A DNA stretch of 64,000 nt from Meghimatium bilineatum. Taxonomy: Eukaryota > Mollusca > Gastropoda > Stylommatophora > Philomycidae. The DNA is taken from NCBI GenBank assembly GCA_034231615.1, contig CM067299.1, positions 17,822,498-17,886,497 of the forward strand. The letters run 5' to 3'. The notes beneath the pieces are model-generated. The model was not told the origin of the DNA. It did not search any database and saw only the letters and a program-made list of their open reading frames with translations. Below are positions 23,846-36,285 of the stretch, piece by piece. The translations under genes and the position numbers were made by a program. How positions within the stretch are numbered: position 1 is the first letter of the stretch; each line of letters opens with the position of its first letter.

Positions 23846-23986
23846 ACTCATGCTGGATCTCTCTTGTAGCAGGACAATGGTTCTACAAGATTCTAGCAGG
23901 ATGTAATATAGAGAATGGAAATGTGTTGTGTCGCGGTTTTATTTGCTCTAATGGCCCGACACATCCGTCTTCTGTGGAAATCCTAA
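23846..23986 (-). mobile_element. SINE-B copy
   Basis: The plus strand reads GCTGGATCTCTCTTGTAGCA, GCAGGATGTAATATAGAGAA and CCCGACACATCCGTCTTCTG. It lacks the GAA tail. Confidence 0.85.
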
Positions 23987-24494
23987 ATCACACCTTATTT
24001 GCCTCTTATGGCCTATAAAGCATGTCAAAGTATTGTTGTCTCCTTTTTCAAAGCCCTAGCAACACACAGTCAAGGAGTATAACAAAATTCACCTTCAAGG
24101 TGACAACCCTGGCAACACACAGTCAATGAGTGATCTTAGTAATCTTGGACAAAGGGGCATACCCATAAGTAGGAATCAAAGAAGGGAGGCAACCCCTCCA
24201 AGTAATTATAATTCTGTGCAATTAAATTTATTTCCAGTTGTTATCTGGCCTGCAATCTCTTATTGTTCCCAGAGGATATTTGATGACAGTGATTACCTGG
24301 CAATACTGACAATTTTAATAATATGAACAAATACAATTTTTTTTCTTAGCTTTATCTTATTCTGTCATGTTCTTTCTCAAAGTATCCGTTGGTTAATTTT
24401 ATCATCCCACTGTTGGCCAAATATTCTAAACGAGTACTTTCGTATGCGGAAGGTCTAAAGGTCTGCTATTTGCCTATTAGGCCAATCATTATTC

Positions 24495-25068
24495 AACATT
24501 AAACTCTCAGTGGATGACGTGCCTATATAGTGAGGTTTTCTCTTGCGGAAGCCTTACAGAATTTCATCTGTACAATTAAGTTTTCCTTTGTGGTACAACA
24601 TTGAGAGAACAAAGCACTGCACATCACGCAGGGCGTCAGATGAACTCCAACATTGACTATCGTCCTAACTGCTGATAAGTACATGGTGCCCCAGCTATAA
24701 ACTGGTGGCATATGATGTGTGAAAAGCAACTTTGTGCAGGATGTGACAATTCCCTCGGAGAGCCCAGAATCAGGCAAACATGTTAGCCCTACATAATTGG
24801 AGAGCTTCCTTAGATGGCAGGGAATGTATAGCTGGCTGCTCCACCCATAATACGAGTGGCCATGCATCAGAGTTTGGTTCCTATGGACACCTGACAGGAA
24901 TGGATGCTTTGCAGGGTAACTGAAACTCATGATTCCAACTCTGCATATTGGTAAAAAGGTAAAAAGTCACAAAACCCCAAAATTTACCCCCCTCTTAGTA
25001 CTTCTCAAAGCATTGCACACTGCTGAGGGTTAGTCTTCTGGGTATGAAATAAAGCTCTGGAGGAACCA
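24495..25068 (-). mobile_element. Repeat family Z, long copy with 135-codon frame of unknown product
   Basis: The frame at 24523-24930 (minus) starts MSFSYPAKHPFLSGVHRNQ and is Cys- and His-rich. I recognise no domain. Both ends recur at 41195-41310 in the opposite orientation (CATACCCAGAAGACT..., and CCTCACTACATAGGCATTC), and one end at 44450-44500 and 52765-52840. The frame therefore lies inside a repeat, with 41195-41310 an internally deleted copy. Confidence 0.55.
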
Positions 25069-25132
25069 ACCCATCGCACATATGAAGTAAGAGCTAATTC
25101 GCTTATAATTCCTGGGGATTGAAACAACAAAA

Positions 25133-25305
25133 AAGCACTTATTTATGATTTTATGAAACCACTGTCAACCAAATCTTCTAAACAAGCACTTATTTATAAT
25201 TTTGTCAAACCACTGTCAACCAAATCTTCTAAACAAGCACTTAATTAAAATTTTATCAAACCACTATCAACAAAATTTTCTAAACAAGCACTTATTTTTA
25301 TGAAA
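25133..25305. repeat. Minisatellite, 51-bp unit, about 3.3 copies
   Basis: Units contain AACCACTGTCAACCAAATCT and TCTAAACAAGCACTTA. Confidence 0.92.
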
Positions 25306-25509
25306 AACCTCAATCCCATAATGTTTTATCTGGCCATCCATCAAATCTCTGAACAATATAGAAGACCCACCTTCATATTAGAATTGGATCCCGAACCGAG
25401 TAGACAGTATGGATTTATAGTCTTTTATGTTTGCATATCCTATTCTGGACATAGTGATCAACCCAGCAGTTTTTGTTTAGTAATTTTCAAGGCAATGTTT
25501 ACATTATAT

Positions 25510-25625
25510 AGATTGCCATGATTTCTGAATGGTCCGGATATACAACTGCAGCAGAAATTGAACCTAGAACTTTGGCTGTCCAAGACTTGTTCTGTAACTC
25601 TTCATCACAGAGCTGGACAGGCAGC
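25510..25625 (-). mobile_element. tRNA-derived SINE (SINE-C)
   Basis: Minus-strand B box GGTTCAATTTC, with CCAGCTCTGTGATGAAGAGT as the A-box region. The 3' part (25430-25510) has CACTATGTCCAGAATAGG, as in the copy near 38090-38150. Confidence 0.65.
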
Positions 25626-26002
25626 CTTTACCCCTTACCTAAAAGTCCCCATAGTGACACAAAACCAGATAAACAATATAACAAATTGTTCCTCTACCAC
25701 TCAAGTATACAATTGTCTGAAGTGTTATGTAAAAATACAAGAGCTCAAATATATATTGTCAGTGCATTAACTTCATCTGAAAACATATCCACAGCATGAT
25801 GATTCCTAGTTACACAATAAGTACATCTGCCGACATGCACATTACCATACATAGAACAATCAATCTTCCCTAATATACGCTGCTCTTAACGTGTGTACTT
25901 CGAAAAAGATTAAATCTTGGAGACCACATGAGTTTGCCAGGAAAAATATGCAGCACCTTGGAAATTGTTGCATTATATCACAGTAAGGAAAATTATCACA
26001 AC

Positions 26003-26120
26003 TTGGAAAAGTGTTAGGGAAATCATGCCAGTGTTAAAAATGTTAGAGAAATCATGTTAACGTCAAAAATGTTAGGGAAATCATGTTAGTGCTAAAAAAT
26101 GTTAGGGAAACTATATTAAT
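26003..26120. repeat. Degenerate minisatellite, about 32-bp unit x4
   Basis: Each unit has GTTAGGGAAATCATG followed by a variable half. Confidence 0.85.
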
Positions 26121-26229
26121 TTTATAATAGTAAATTGTCCTATCTATTGTCTTTTCTCTGCTTATGCTGTGAGGTGTCGCAGAATTGAATGACAATTGGT
26201 TTTCGGTCTATTGCACGTTTGGTCACTTG

Positions 26230-26560
26230 GTATATAATAATACTGTGTCACGTCAGAATTTTGGTTAACTCCTTCAATCCACCTTATTCTTAGCATCTTT
26301 CTGTATCATGCTGTTTCCATTTTCATAATGTATGCTATTGCAGCTGGCCAATATGGGTTTATTCTCATTAAGTGGCAGAACCATTTCAATTTCTATTGTT
26401 CAATAAATTTGACTATTGATGTTGTTCCAACATTCATGTAATTCCCTAATTTCTCACATGGTTTCTTGTTCTGTTTGCTGTTTTTCTCAGACATATCATT
26501 TCACAGTGAGCTTTCTCTCTTGTTCTTTAGTTAGTGTCTATGACTGACATCAGATAAATC
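26230..26560 (-). mobile_element. LINE 3' fragment, family F
   Basis: Minus-strand text parallels 7890-8115: TCTGAGAAAAACAGCAAACA, AACATCAATAGTCAAATTTA. No open frame remains. Confidence 0.6.
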
Positions 26561-27239
26561 ATTGAAATAGTATTATAGCCATATGTAATAAAATACAAGG
26601 AATGGTTGGAGAGTATAAACATGAATTATACAGGTCTTATAGGATAACAGAAAAATACTGGAATCATGTTCCCTATGAACAATAGGGGACAAAATCTAGA
26701 TAAAATAGATGACAGATATCAAAACAAGGACATGTCATAATAAATTTTAAGGACAGTATCAGAGTTGTATACCTGTCAACTGGTACAATTTTCTCATAAT
26801 TGGCTGTATGGTTATTTTTGGGTTATTTAAGTGAGGAGGTTAAATACATTGACAAATAATAAATGAGATAGATATTTTTAAAAAAATGAACAACAGGAGA
26901 ACACAATGTAAATTTGATAACAAATGTCACTGTAGCAAAGATTAAATGGACTTGAAGTGAATCAGTTGTTTGTCCATCACAAGTGATGATGATCATTTTT
27001 ATATCCACTTTTGAAATGCAGTTAAGACTTTGACTATGAGTCCTTGACTATGAATTTGTAGATGGTTAATACACCCTATTGTAGCCACAAATGTCCTTGG
27101 ACAGTTTGGGCATGGGATGACAACCGTAGATGGCTTTTGGTCTACCCATGACTTTCTAGCGACTCTCAGCTGTTGAGCTACTGCATTTCTATTTCCACAA
27201 GATGCTGTTCCTTTTTTGACTGTAGAGCACCATGTAGCC

Positions 27240-27785
27240 CTATAAATGCTTTCAGTGAAGTCTTTAACTAGCCCTATAAATGCTTTCAGTGAAGTCTTTA
27301 ACTAGCCCTATAAGAGAAGAAAAAGATTCATGGAAATTCATGGAAAGAGAAGAAAACACATAAGGAGGTGCTAAAGACACTTAATATGAAGAAAGAACTA
27401 CTAAGAGAAATAAAGATCAGGCAAATAAAATACTTTGGACACATTAAAAGACATGACACCCTATTGAAGACCTTACTTGAGGGTAAAGTCAAAGGGAAGC
27501 GAGCAAGAGGTAGGCAGAGATACAAGTGGGAGAGTAACATTACACGATGGACAGGTTACAGGCTAGCAGAGTGCACCACCAAGACAAGAGACAGGAGATG
27601 TTGGAGATACGTTGCAGCCAACCTTCGTTGCGGAGACGGCACTTGATGATGATGATGATAAATGCTTTCAGTGAAGTCTTTAACTAGCCCTCTAAATGCT
27701 TTCAGTGAAGGCTTTAACTAGCCCTATAAATGCTTTCAGTGAAGTCTTTAGCCCTATAAATGCTTTCAGTGAAGTCTTTAACAAG
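27240..27785. repeat. 34-bp minisatellite split by a LINE insertion
   Basis: Units with GCCCTATAAATGCTTTCAGT and GAAGTCTTTAACTA lie on both sides of 27314-27657: about two on the left and four on the right. The array is older than the LINE. Confidence 0.93.
27314..27657 (+). mobile_element. LINE 3' end, family D, with (GAT)n tail and short target-site duplication
   Basis: The frame runs IRQIKYFGHIKRHDTLLKTL to AANLRCGDGT and stop, then TGATGATGATGAT. ATAA at 27310-27313 recurs at 27658-27661, so the break fell inside a CCTATAAATG minisatellite unit. Confidence 0.88.
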
Positions 27786-27789
27786 TCCT

Positions 27790-28475
27790 TGAAGCGATTC
27801 TTTTGGCCACGTTTAAAACATATGTCCTTCTGCAACTCACCAGAGACATAATGCAGCAGTAACATGATTCTCACATGCTTATCCTTCAGATTTACTTCAG
27901 TTTAATCCCATATATGAGGTCTAAATTGAAATGTCTGCATCAGAACCCTCCTCCAATCTTCAAGTGAGGTACCAAAATGCAGGCTGCAGCACTACGGTTG
28001 AGATTGAAGAATAAAAATAAGTCTAGTCCTAATATGCAGTGACCTCAAAATGTATGGGTGGAACTAAAAGATAGAAAATCTTGCAAATTGTGATAATATA
28101 AAAACACCCTTTTCTGAATGGGGGAATCATACATTTTTATAATTATGCTGCTTATCTTCCTGACAAATTTTGTAATCTCCAAGGTTTAAAAAATTGGTCA
28201 TGATTATTAAGAATCAGCAGAGGAAGCGAAAATTTATTCTTTCACTCTTAAACATGATACATATTCTTACATTTCTCAAATGCTGTAGCATAGTCAATGT
28301 TTTAAACAAAAAAATTGAATGTTTATAAATTATTGGACATAAAATGTCTGGTACCAAATGGTAGAATCGGCCCATGTATTATCAGTCAAAAAATGGGAAC
28401 AAAATTAGAAGAAAAAAAAACTGTGACCTGTAAGAAAAGTTCTGTCTGAAATGATGGTCTGATCTTTGAAAAAGT
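27790..28475. other. Intergenic, nothing recognised
   Basis: AT-rich; no frame or repeat stands out. Confidence 0.5.
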
Positions 28476-28498
28476 GCTCCATCAGTAATGCAATGGAT

Positions 28499-28640
28499 GT
28501 AAGTGAGGATGATGATATCTTTCAGCATGATTCTGATGACAATGTACTGGTAGACAGTGAGATAGAGACTTATGATATCCACCCCAATATTCCCACAACA
28601 GAGGATGAAGATAATGAACCGTTTCAGAATTCAGAGTGAT
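28499..28640 (+). other. Short acidic frame, possible transposase N-terminus
   Basis: It reads MDVSEDDDIFQHDSDDNV and continues Asp/Glu-rich to NEPFQNSE and a stop. Such acidic starts are common in piggyBac-type transposases. No catalytic part is seen, so the call is a guess. Confidence 0.3.
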
Positions 28641-28929
28641 TTAGACTTTGAAGGATTTGAATTAATGTACATACAAGTAGGTTTTTTTTTCCTGCTACCA
28701 ATATTTGACGGTATTCTGTGTTATCATTTATCTGTGTTATTATTTATCTGTGTTATCATTTATGTGTTTATACCATTAATTTAAAACAAAAAATTTATTG
28801 TATTAATATTTATTTTCTGTATTAAACAACCACATCAATAGCGGGAAAAATACAAAAATTCTCGGCTTATATTCAGAAAATACGGTGTACTCAAATAAAA
28901 AAGTGATATATAAATGGTTATACTATAAT

Positions 28930-29094
28930 CTGCCAAAGACGGATGTTTCAGGACATTGGCGCAAATAAAACGGCGACACAATGCATTTCCATTCACTGGA
29001 TTACATCCTGCTGGAAATCTAGTAGGACAATGATCCTGCTAAGAGAGAGATCCAACGGGAGTTTAAGAATTAACTCTGAAGAAGAAGAAGAAGA
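28930..29094 (+). mobile_element. SINE-B, full length
   Basis: TGCCAAAGACGGATG through GGAAATCTAGTAGGACAATG to GAAGAAGAAGAAGAA. ATACTA occurs on both sides within about 10 bases. Confidence 0.88.
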
Positions 29095-29419
29095 ATACTA
29101 GAATATATGCAAGAAGACGAAGAAGAGATAGCTGAAGCATTGTACTCACTATCTCATGGACAACAGTAGAGTTCTTTAGTTAATTATCAGAATATTTATT
29201 TTGTTTAATTTTAAAAAAATAGCCTGGAAAACAGATTACAATTGATGTTTTCTGCTGTTAGAACATGACCATAAGCACACAGAGCACTACACAATAACTT
29301 TAGTGATTATTGGCTATCTTTTTCAAAATGAGAAATTATGTAAACACATTTTCAGCTCAGCAGAATAGGGAATCAATCATACTTAGATTAAATCTTACAG
29401 CACTTACTGCAGTCCAAAA

Positions 29420-29610
29420 AGGGGGAAAGAATAGTACCAACTATGACCTGTTATGCATATCATAAGAAGTGACTAAGGGGTATTGTTAGCTACCCCTCCT
29501 GTAGATGGTCAAATTGTTGAAATATGCTACAATGCAGCATGATGTGTCAGGATGTAAGGTATAAATATCACAGCCAAAGTGCGAGGGTTTGGGAACAAAT
29601 GTTGAGGAAC
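29420..29610 (+). mobile_element. SINE-A fragment, diverged
   Basis: GGGAAAGAATAGTACCAAC, CATAAGAAGTGACTAAGG and GTTTGGGAACAAATG lie in family order. Confidence 0.6.
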
Positions 29611-30145
29611 ACATACTTCAAAAATATAGTCTTATTCTTGCTTCTAATCAAGAATCACTTCTTGCAATGAAAATCTTATGCTTGTTGCTAATCAGGAATC
29701 CAATCGTGCACTGAAAGTCTTGAGTTTGTTTTATCTCTGAGGTAATTTGTGAAATCACCATGACTGCAGGTACATGCTATCAAATGTCTAGTTCTCAGAG
29801 ATGAACAATAAACCGAGCCTTGTTTTTGTGTAAAAGAGGTGCTTTAAAAAAATAGAATGTAAAATAATTTGTATATATGATGTAGAGGACATTACTTTTC
29901 TAACTCATGTAGAACTGTTAGTCCAACATCTACATTCAGTAGTATAGTTAGTGCAATGTACAGCTTTCACCATGCTCAAGCCTCGACCTACCGTAGTTCA
30001 CGAGAGTTGGTATTATCATATTGTCTCACTAAGCTCTCTGTCATGGAAACAAGTTAAGGAGTTTCTTTAGTTGTTCAACAAATAGTAAAGAGTATGTTAA
30101 AAGTAACTGTCTTGACAAAATTTTCAACAGCTCAAATATAATTTT

Positions 30146-30293
30146 TCCTGCTGAAGATGGATGTGTTGGCACAAATAAAACAGCAACACAATGCATTTCC
30201 ATTCTCTGGACTACATTCTGCTGGAAATCTAGTAGGACCATTGACCTGCTACAAGAAAGACCCAGCGGGAGTTTGAGAATGAACGCTGAAGAA
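30146..30293 (+). mobile_element. SINE-B copy
   Basis: GAAGATGGATGTGTTGGC, CTGCTGGAAATCTAGTAGGA and GAGAATGAACGCTGAAGAA. It lacks a 6-base block near the head. Confidence 0.87.
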
Positions 30294-30299
30294 TATTAT

Positions 30300-31490
30300 T
30301 TTATAGAGCCCTACAAATATGACACCATCACACACAAACAAAAGTAAATGAGATCAGAGTTGTTTGTCTGCATGTACTATGGTGTTCATTCACTGAAACT
30401 TTGATACTCCTACATAAGAAAGATATTGAAAATGAATGGCTCTTACTAGTCAGAAGTACAAAAATAATTTTATTAAAAAACCCAATGCTGTCTGCTATTG
30501 TTATTGAATTCCTCATATCAAGAAGCAAGAAGTTTTGGTCCCATCTGTTGCCAGTGTAACATGCAATACTACAAAATACTTACGTTTTTTTTTCTGAACT
30601 TTATAAACTCTTAAGTGCTTCTTTTTAATCCACCAGCGCAAAGCACAAAAACTAATTGCTATCTCACTCTTGTGCTCAAAATGGGTTTCTATAGACAATG
30701 TGACATCATGTCTCTCTACATTTTCCATCTCTGATTAATTTGTGTAGTAAGTTATCACTATGAACAATCAAGATCAATTACACCGATATTAAGATCAACG
30801 GAGCAGTGTCACATTTTTTTCAAACCAAGCATTCTAAAATGTCACCATGAAACAGAAATTTACTAGACACTTATAAAATTCTGACATACTGGAAAAAAAT
30901 TCCTTTAACTTAAGATACCTCATTAGCCCGATAGTCTTTCCTACTAACCCTAAACATATACTACACACTAGCCCCATCGAGGTTAACTCCTTGAAGTGGG
31001 AAAGGGGCTTAGTCCAGTCAACAGAGGCTAGAAACTAACATTGGTTGGGCCATTCCCTATATCAAGCATGACCAAGACATCACAGGTGCTGAAGTCGTAC
31101 ATACTAGGCTGAGAGGTACACCAACAACCATGGTATTATACAATCAGCCTATTTAACATGTCTGCACAAGAAATTACTTGTGTGTAGACATGTTCAACTG
31201 CAAACGAGATGAAGAAGAACCAACTCACCACTGGTGAAACACACCAAGTTAACCTTCCCTTTCCTAGACTAAATAACACTATCATTTACTAATGCCTTTC
31301 AAATTGCAAAGAAATGACACTGACGAACTACAGCAACACATATTACATGGAACCTTATTTAAGACACACATAAAAGGAGATAATTAAAGTCTTTACTTTG
31401 TGGATGGATTGAAAAAGAAGTACTAACTCATCTTCTATTACCTGAGTAACCATATCATCAACATGCCCAGTGTCTATGTTTGTCAGCACA
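30300..31490. other. Intergenic, no gene; a degenerate SINE-A piece at about 31010-31205
   Basis: 31010-31205 keeps TGCTGAAGTCGTACAT, AGGCTGAGAGGTA and a GATGAAGAAGAAC tail. The remainder is AT-rich without features. Confidence 0.45.
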
Positions 31491-31506
31491 TTGTAAGTAC
31501 TGGTAT

Positions 31507-31666
31507 CTTCTTCTTCAGTGTTCATTCTCAAACAACCGTTGGATCTCTATTGTAGGAGGACAATGTTCATACTAGATTTCCAGCAGGATGTAGTCCAGAG
31601 AATGTGAATTTGCTGTGTTACCGTTTTTATTTGTGCCAATGGCCCAACACATCTGTCTTCAGTTGG
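31507..31666 (-). mobile_element. SINE-B, exact 12-bp target-site duplication
   Basis: AAGTACTGGTAT at 31495-31506 and 31667-31678 defines the ends. The tail (CTTCTTCTTCAG on plus) and the head (CTGTCTTCAGTTGG) are complete. Confidence 0.93.
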
Positions 31667-31974
31667 AAGTACTGGTATAATTCTGTTTATTTAGTTCATT
31701 TGCCACGAATTAATTAAAATTATGCACACACAAAAATCACAGCAACGAGTGATCCAATTAAATGTGAAAAGCTCTACAAGGAATGAAATTGTAACAAAGA
31801 AAAGAACATGTTAAATGGAAAACAAGGCTATTTAAAACATTGAGTAGTAAATATTGCACTTCTTACATGAAAAAAATAATGTATCTTCCTACAAGTCAGA
31901 TGAGGAATTCATGCTACAGCATTATGACACATCAATAAATTTGTCATCATCTTCATGCTTCCCTCAGATAACAT

Positions 31975-32450
31975 CACAACTGTAGTTAGTCACCATACAG
32001 GGACGCTGCACACAAATATAATTGATCTAGACCAGTGGTTCTCAATGTTGGCCACTTGGCCCCCATGGAAACTTGAGAAGGGGGAGGCAAACATTTTATT
32101 GAGGGGGGATAAGAAAGGGGTGTCAGGATGGGGTATGTGTTTACATGAAAGCAGCCACATGAATGAGAAACAACAAGAATTATTGCAATAAATCTAAAAA
32201 AATCTTTTTGACTTGTACAGAAAGTTAATGACTTTTTTAAGTACTGAGAGGAGGGGGTGGGAGGGGTGTGTGCTTGGAACCACAAAAACAAATTTGTCAG
32301 GGGGCAACGGTCCAAAAAAAAAGTATTAGAATCACTGATCTGGACCAAAACGGTAAGTCGCCATGCGGAAAACGTGCACAAATATCAATGATCTACACCA
32401 CAGTTGAAGTTAATCACCGTGCAAAAAGCCTGCACAAATATAATTGATTC
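31975..32450. repeat. About 53-bp tandem repeat split by an hAT element
   Basis: Three units with TGCACAAATAT(AA/CA)ATTGATCTA and GTTAATCACCGTGCA text. The first is left of 32033 and the other two right of 32337. Confidence 0.8.
32033..32337. mobile_element. hAT-like non-autonomous element with 8-bp target-site duplication
   Basis: CAGTGGTTCTCAATGTT at the left and TTAGAATCACTG at the right form the terminal inverted repeats. ATCTAGAC (32025-32032) and ATCTGGAC (32338-32345) flank it. No transposase frame; the interior has purine-rich AGGGGG blocks. Confidence 0.87.
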
Positions 32451-32459
32451 TATGTCACT

Positions 32460-33430
32460 GCTGTGACATAGGCTGGAAACTAAGATTGGTTGGACCAATG
32501 CAGTTCTTCTTATCCACAACAACACTCTCCATAATAATTTTTATTACATTAGCATACCAAGGAAGTGATGAATGCACACATGGTCCATAAGATGGACAAT
32601 TTAACACCTCAGCACTCCAATCTTTATTTACACAAGCACACACAAATGCAAATGTGAAAATCTCTGCAGTATAGTGGTCAATTTGTTTTGTATTCACAAG
32701 ATTGTAGGTTTTTAAGCCAGGATAAGACATCTGGTTTATAAGTTCAATTTTTCAGAAGTGCCTAAGATTTATTGTTTGAACTACAGAATTACATGAGAGG
32801 GATTTTCAGCAGCCAACCTGCTGCTTTACTGAAATGGGCAGAGTAAATATGGGAAAATTTTAGTGCAATGAAGTCAATCCTCTGTACTTTCTGAGCATCT
32901 TTTACCCACATGTCATTTTAAATGTGTTTCTTATTTCCATGGATTTGCTAAAAAATAAAGAAAGAAAGAAGACACACGTCTCCTCATTTTATCTCATCTG
33001 ACCCAATGTAACAAAAACACAGTGAAAATGGAATTTAAACTGTGGATTGGAATGTCAACCTATGACACTTACAAGCAAATCAAAAAGCTACTAATTAATA
33101 TTTTGTACTGCTAACTTAATGCAGACTATGTGTGCTACAGTTACAGTGCAACATTTGTACAAATTGGAAATCACTAAATATGGCCTACGTAAGCAAGAAA
33201 GGGGGGGGGGGGGAACTTGCCACTAAAATATAAACAATGAGAGTTACCCATCATATTCGTTAGATATATACATTAAAATAAATTTGACCATATTTTCTAA
33301 ACCGCCACATTAGTTAAAAAGAAATAATGAACAGGAGCAGAAAAAAATATGTTTAAAATTTAAAGGCACTATTAAACCATAATCCTGCAGTTAGATTTTT
33401 ACAAACATAACTGCTAAACTGTTTTATTTT
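32460..33430. other. Intergenic, nothing recognised
   Basis: The 91-codon minus frame (32455-32730) has no motif. A G12 run is at about 33201-33213. Confidence 0.5.
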
Positions 33431-33436
33431 TTCTTG

Positions 33437-33668
33437 TGTGTTGTCAGGATATGAAAGGGGAGCAAAGAATAGCAACATTGTGACTTGTCATGCATGCCGT
33501 AAGAGGTGAAGTTGACTGTCCCACCCCCATAGGTCAAAGTGGCTCCAAAGCCATGCTGCTGAATGAAAGGCCGGTATCGTAGCCACAGTGTAAATCATGA
33601 CACAACACATTCTGTTCTCTGGACTACACCCTGCTAACCAGCAGGAGTTTGAGAATGCATGAAGAAGA
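33437..33668 (+). mobile_element. SINE-A copy
   Basis: ATGAAAGGGGAGCAAAGAAT, TGTCATGCATGCCGTAAGAG, CTGGACTACACCCTGCTAAC and GAAGAAGAAT. Confidence 0.85.
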
Positions 33669-34199
33669 ATCTCTACATAAATTGTGTGGTATGCTCTAAT
33701 TTTTCATTGCACATGCCATCTTGCTTCTCATGGCACAGCACAGAGGATAAGTATAAAATACAGTATTTTCCATCATCATTATATTGTGATTTTTCAAAAA
33801 TGAGTTGGATCTCTATTGCTGAAAGCATAAAACATTTTTCCATATATTAGCCAACATTAGGAGTGGTGATTACATTTGATATGATCTAATATGGTCAAAC
33901 TTGTCACCACATACTTTTCCATGTGATGTGAAACCAATATTTGTATTGAGCAGTGTTTGAATCTGGGTTGCCCTTTTCTTAAATTTTTTCTGTATTTTTG
34001 GTGTATATATTTCCTGAGATCTTCACATGCTTGTTCAGCATATTTTTGAAACCAATGAAAAAGTTACAAGAAATTATTTTTTTAATTAGTGAAGTTCAGA
34101 TAGCAGATTAACTATAAAAAAAAACTGGAATTAACTGCCAACAACAGAAGATTCTGTATCATTTCCAGAAATAACTCTATCAAAATCTCTTTTAACATG

Positions 34200-34560
34200 G
34201 AATGTAATACAACTTACCCATGAAACCAAAAATATGATGCTATCTACAGGATTGGAAGAAATGAACAAATAATCAATTTTACATTGAGAACAGGCCACAA
34301 TGGACTCAAACATGTACAGGAAGTTTTTAGGAGTTGGTAACACTGATATGTGTCCCTGTGGAAAAAGTCCAGAAAACACAGAAGATATTTTAGAGAACTG
34401 CCCACTGTACATCATAAGAAGAAAACTATGGTCATCTGAAACAGCTCTATGACCCTGTCTCGGGGCTGGTGACCACAGTCCAGTTCATTGATGAAATTCA
34501 TACCAGTGTCTGACTTCGGCTGGAGCATGAGGAAGAATGAAGAAGAACAGAGAAGACTAC
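34200..34560 (+). mobile_element. LINE 3' end, RNase H family
   Basis: Reads LRTGHNGLKHVQE, then CPCGKSPENTEDILENCPLY in the next frame, then a tail with AGCATGAGGAAGAATGAAGA. Compare 60380-60664. Frameshifted. Confidence 0.75.
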
Positions 34561-34784
34561 TTCAGGACAAATATTCTCTCTAAGCTATGAGGGTTTATGA
34601 CAGTATACACCATGAGAAAGAGTATATCTGGGTTGTCTTATTTAAGCAGTTTATGATGAGTTTATTTTGATCAACTCTTATGCTATGAGGTTAGCAAAAA
34701 CCCCAACCAAGTAAATCCATGAGTAGTCAATATTAAATCAACCTTCAGTCATGGAGTATCAGCTGCAATATAAATCAAAGCAAA

Positions 34785-35005
34785 TAATACTTTTATCTGT
34801 CATGAATGTCCTAAGAATTTAATAAGGTTTGCAATACAACTGACTACCACATTCGGTAGTGGGTCAAAGGTGGCTCAACAATATCATGCAGAAGTCAAAT
34901 GTATCAGGCAGAAAGGGTAGATATCACAACTAAGCTGTAAACCAAGGCACAATGCATTCTGCTCTCCAGATTACATCCTTTTAACTAGCAGGAGTTTAAG
35001 AACAA
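34785..35005 (+). mobile_element. SINE-A copy, diverged
   Basis: GTCATGAATGTCCTAAGAAT, CATGCAGAAGTCAAATGTAT and CAGGAGTTTAAGAACAAATG. Confidence 0.6.
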
Positions 35006-35690
35006 ATGCAGAACATAAAAAGGTAAAAGTAAGCCGAGTTATAAAACAGCATCATAGAACACAGATTTCCCATAATTGCCAGTTGTCTAGTCAATGGTTT
35101 ACCACAAACTGAATGACTTGCATTGCCAACCACACATGCTCAAAAGCGATGGCACCATTCCTCAACCTTCCTAGTGCAAGGATCCTGGTACCCTATGTCC
35201 AGGTGGCTGTGTGAAACACAGGAGTAATTTTTTAATTTTATACCACAAATAATGAGAGGGCTCCAAACCCATGTTTACCAGTCAGAATGACTTAAAATTA
35301 CACAATCATGGTTACCAAGAACATAAAATATTATACTGCAGGATTATGGGTTAAAGATAGCATACAATAGACTATGTATTCCAAATTGATGATGTTCAGT
35401 AACACAGTAATACTAGATGATTAATTTTTGTATGAATTGTGGCTTTGTAATAACAAAATAGAGCCCCCCAAAAATGATAGAATGAAGATAGTGTCTGTAA
35501 CAAAAGTCTGTTCTAATGAAGAATAAATTTAAAAAAAAATTATTTTATCTGTGACCTTATGTCATGCTTTATCTTTGTATGCTTTGTTTCGATTTAATTG
35601 TCATGACAAGTAACAGCAAATTATTTAAGTGATGACTCATTTTTAAAATGTTAAATGCTTTTCTCAAATGCTGTAATTCACCATTTCATT

Positions 35691-35848
35691 CTTCTTCTTC
35701 AGCTTCATTCTCAAACTCCAGTTGGTTCTCTCTTGTAGCAGGACCATGGTCCTATTAGATTTCCAGCAGGATGTAGTCCAGAGAATGGAAATACGTTGTG
35801 CCACCGTTTTATGTGCGACAATGGCACGACACACCCGTCTTCGGCGGA
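35691..35848 (-). mobile_element. SINE-B, full length
   Basis: CTTCTTCTTCAGCTTCATTC, CCAGCAGGATGTAGTCCAGA and CACCCGTCTTCGGCGG on plus. Confidence 0.9.
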
Positions 35849-36285
35849 TAATTTTCCTTTAAGAACAGACTTTTGTTACATTCTTTATAACTTAAGGTTT
35901 TTCAAACCAGATTTTAAAAGACAGAACAATGACCACACCATGTTCTTTTATGTCACAATGTGAGGGTTCAAACTAAAAACGATCTCAATAGCATTCTAAA
36001 ATACAGGTGATTTACAAACATCAGCATTAAGAGCAAAATGGTGACTGAAGCCTCAAGCGGAATGCTAAGTGAATAAAATGTCCTTTCGCAATTGCAGGAG
36101 CTTGATGATGATGACGATGATGTGTGATGCTTAAAACTTGGCCAGAATTCCTTGTAATGACTGGAGATAAACAATGAATCATAATAGCAACACTGTATTA
36201 ATATTGATAATCTTAATTAATGATGATGATGTTCCGCAAGCGAAGATGAGCATGGCATGAAAAACAATAAATGCGATGACAAAAA

